NCBI GenBank assembly: GCA_030640155.1
Contig: DAOWJX010000103.1
Coordinates: forward strand, 1-7,320
Length of the DNA: 7,320 nucleotides
DNA from: Candidatus Aegiribacteria sp.
Lineage (GTDB): Bacteria; Fermentibacterota; Fermentibacteria; Fermentibacterales; JCC-6
Direction: 5' to 3'
How positions within the stretch are numbered: position 1 is the stretch's first letter; every line of letters begins with the position of its first letter. The notes under the pieces were generated by a model, which made no database searches, was not told the DNA's origin, and was given only the letters and a program-made list of their open reading frames with translations. A program made the position numbers and the translations under genes. Shown here one piece after another: positions 6,505-7,320 of the stretch.

Positions 6505-6612
6505 CTGTCTAGGTAGAAAACCAGAAATTGTGGCTGTATAGATAGAACTTGAGAATATCCATTTTGAATACACGATACCGAACCGGGATTGTACTATTTG
6601 AAAGGAGTGATG

Positions 6613-7281
6613 ATGAAGAAGATAATACTGCTTTCAATGGCTGTGTCCATGCTATCAGTACTTTCAACATGCGGAAGTGATTCCACCGGTCCGGAACCTC
6701 AATCTGAGAACTGGATGCCCCTGTCGGTAGGTAACTGCTGGAACAGCACCATTGAAGGATATACGATAGATCCGACAGGTCCGGACACTTTCGATCTCAG
6801 CGGCTCGATGGAAAGGACTGTCACTGCCCTGCTTGATCATCAGGGAGGATTCCAGGTCTACGAGTTCGAAACACTGATGGAGATGACCTTTACCCATCCA
6901 GATACGTCCTATGTAGTTGCGGAGACACTCTACATCTATCTTCGCAACACAGGTGATGAAATGAGAGAATATAAGGATACAGTTTCGACCGACTACATGC
7001 TGATAGCACTGTTTCCACTGATTCTGAACGAAACCTGGTCGGCATCGCCTGTTTCCAGTACAATCTATGAAGTCGTCAGCCTTAACGCTTCAGTAACTGT
7101 CCCTGCGGGCAGCTTTTCAAATTGCGCTATTATCAGGGAAACCGATTTGAATGCACCGGATTTCCAATGTGATCGCTACTTCCACCGGAATCTGGGGATC
7201 GTACGAGACAGCCTTGTATACGGAAACCTGCAGGAGATCATACTTAATCTGGAGTCGTTCAATGTTCTTTATGACCCTTAA
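6613..7281 (+). CDS. Putative lipoprotein of unknown function
   Basis: The product is 222 residues from ATG 6613. The signal has Lys2-Lys3, a hydrophobic core at 4-17, and Cys20 in the context L17-S18-T19-C20. Thr at -1 is unusual for a lipobox, but the following GSDSTGPEP is a typical flexible lipoprotein linker. The mature protein begins NWMPLSVGNCWNST (34-46) and later has VTVPAGSFSNCAIIRE (161-176) and RNLGIVRDSL (192-201). This 'uniform, well-mixed product by initial W-x-P-L-x-V-G-N and later V-P-A-G-x-F-x-N' layout recurs in lipoproteins of FCB bacteria as I recall it, without an assigned function. AAAGGAG (6601-6607) is five bases before ATG 6613 and only two before ATG 6610, so 6613 is preferred. 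A good promoter lies at 6475-6504. It ends in TAA. Confidence 0.82.
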   Translation: MKKIILLSMAVSMLSVLSTCGSDSTGPEPQSENWMPLSVGNCWNSTIEGYTIDPTGPDTFDLSGSMERTVTALLDHQGGFQVYEFETLMEMTFTHPDTSYVVAETLYIYLRNTGDEMREYKDTVSTDYMLIALFPLILNETWSASPVSSTIYEVVSLNASVTVPAGSFSNCAIIRETDLNAPDFQCDRYFHRNLGIVRDSLVYGNLQEIILNLESFNVLYDP

Positions 7282-7282
7282 C

Positions 7283-7299
7283 AGTTCTGGTAGAGAACT
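7283..7299 (+). terminator. Weak hairpin just after the last gene
   Basis: AGTTCT-GGTAG-AGAACT is a perfect 6-bp stem starting two bases after the stop codon at 7279-7281. The tail after it (TTATACAG) is not a proper T-run, so termination here is uncertain. Confidence 0.3.
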
Positions 7300-7320
7300 T
7301 ATACAGGGAAGTATGACCAA

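Noticed and set aside
7117..7320. Minus-strand frame at the right edge
   Set aside because: It overlaps the well-supported lipoprotein gene at 6613-7281 in antisense and has no domain, signal or ribosome site.

Overview
The window looks like a chromosomal piece of an uncultivated, Gram-negative-type bacterium from the FCB side of the tree. Candidatus Fermentibacteria/Aegiribacteria or a related candidate phylum is my best guess. This is inference from style: many small lipoproteins, an NHL-type six-bladed propeller lipoprotein, FG-GAP repeats with a T9SS/FlgD-like C-terminal domain, and a secreted protein ending in a W-G-x-I-K-x-x-F tail. I see no rRNA, tRNA, CRISPR array, insertion sequence or phage gene. 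Base composition is moderate and even throughout.

Layout, left to right. 1-1050 (-): 5'-intact but 3'-cut gene for a propeller lipoprotein, with a probable TTG start. 1257-1691 (+): DUF3887-like lipoprotein, divergent from the first. 1865-2560 (-): secreted LamG/concanavalin-like protein. 2561-2982: 422-base divergent control region. 2983-4212 (+): ECF sigma factor fused to a ~220-residue C-terminal domain of unknown function, with a likely terminator after it. 4438-5658 (+): secreted five-repeat FG-GAP protein interrupted by one in-frame TGA at 4741-4743. 5712-6320 (-): lipoprotein of unknown function. 6613-7281 (+): another lipoprotein, behind the best sigma-70-type promoter in the window.

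The genes alternate in strand and look like single transcription units rather than an operon. Six of the seven products carry an export signal (four lipoproteins, two signal-peptidase-I type). The seventh is the sigma factor. No anti-sigma membrane protein lies beside the sigma gene, so its C-terminal domain may regulate it in cis.

The most unusual point is the TGA in the FG-GAP gene. The frame is open and homologous to itself for ~100 codons before and ~300 codons after it. A perfect 8-bp stem with a GGT loop starts 18 bases downstream, and the loop lies 26 bases after the TGA. From memory, this fits the geometry of a bacterial SECIS element, so selenocysteine insertion is a real possibility. 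A recent nonsense mutation or a consensus error remains the simplest competing explanation. TGA ends two genes in the window normally, so a general reassignment of TGA is unlikely.
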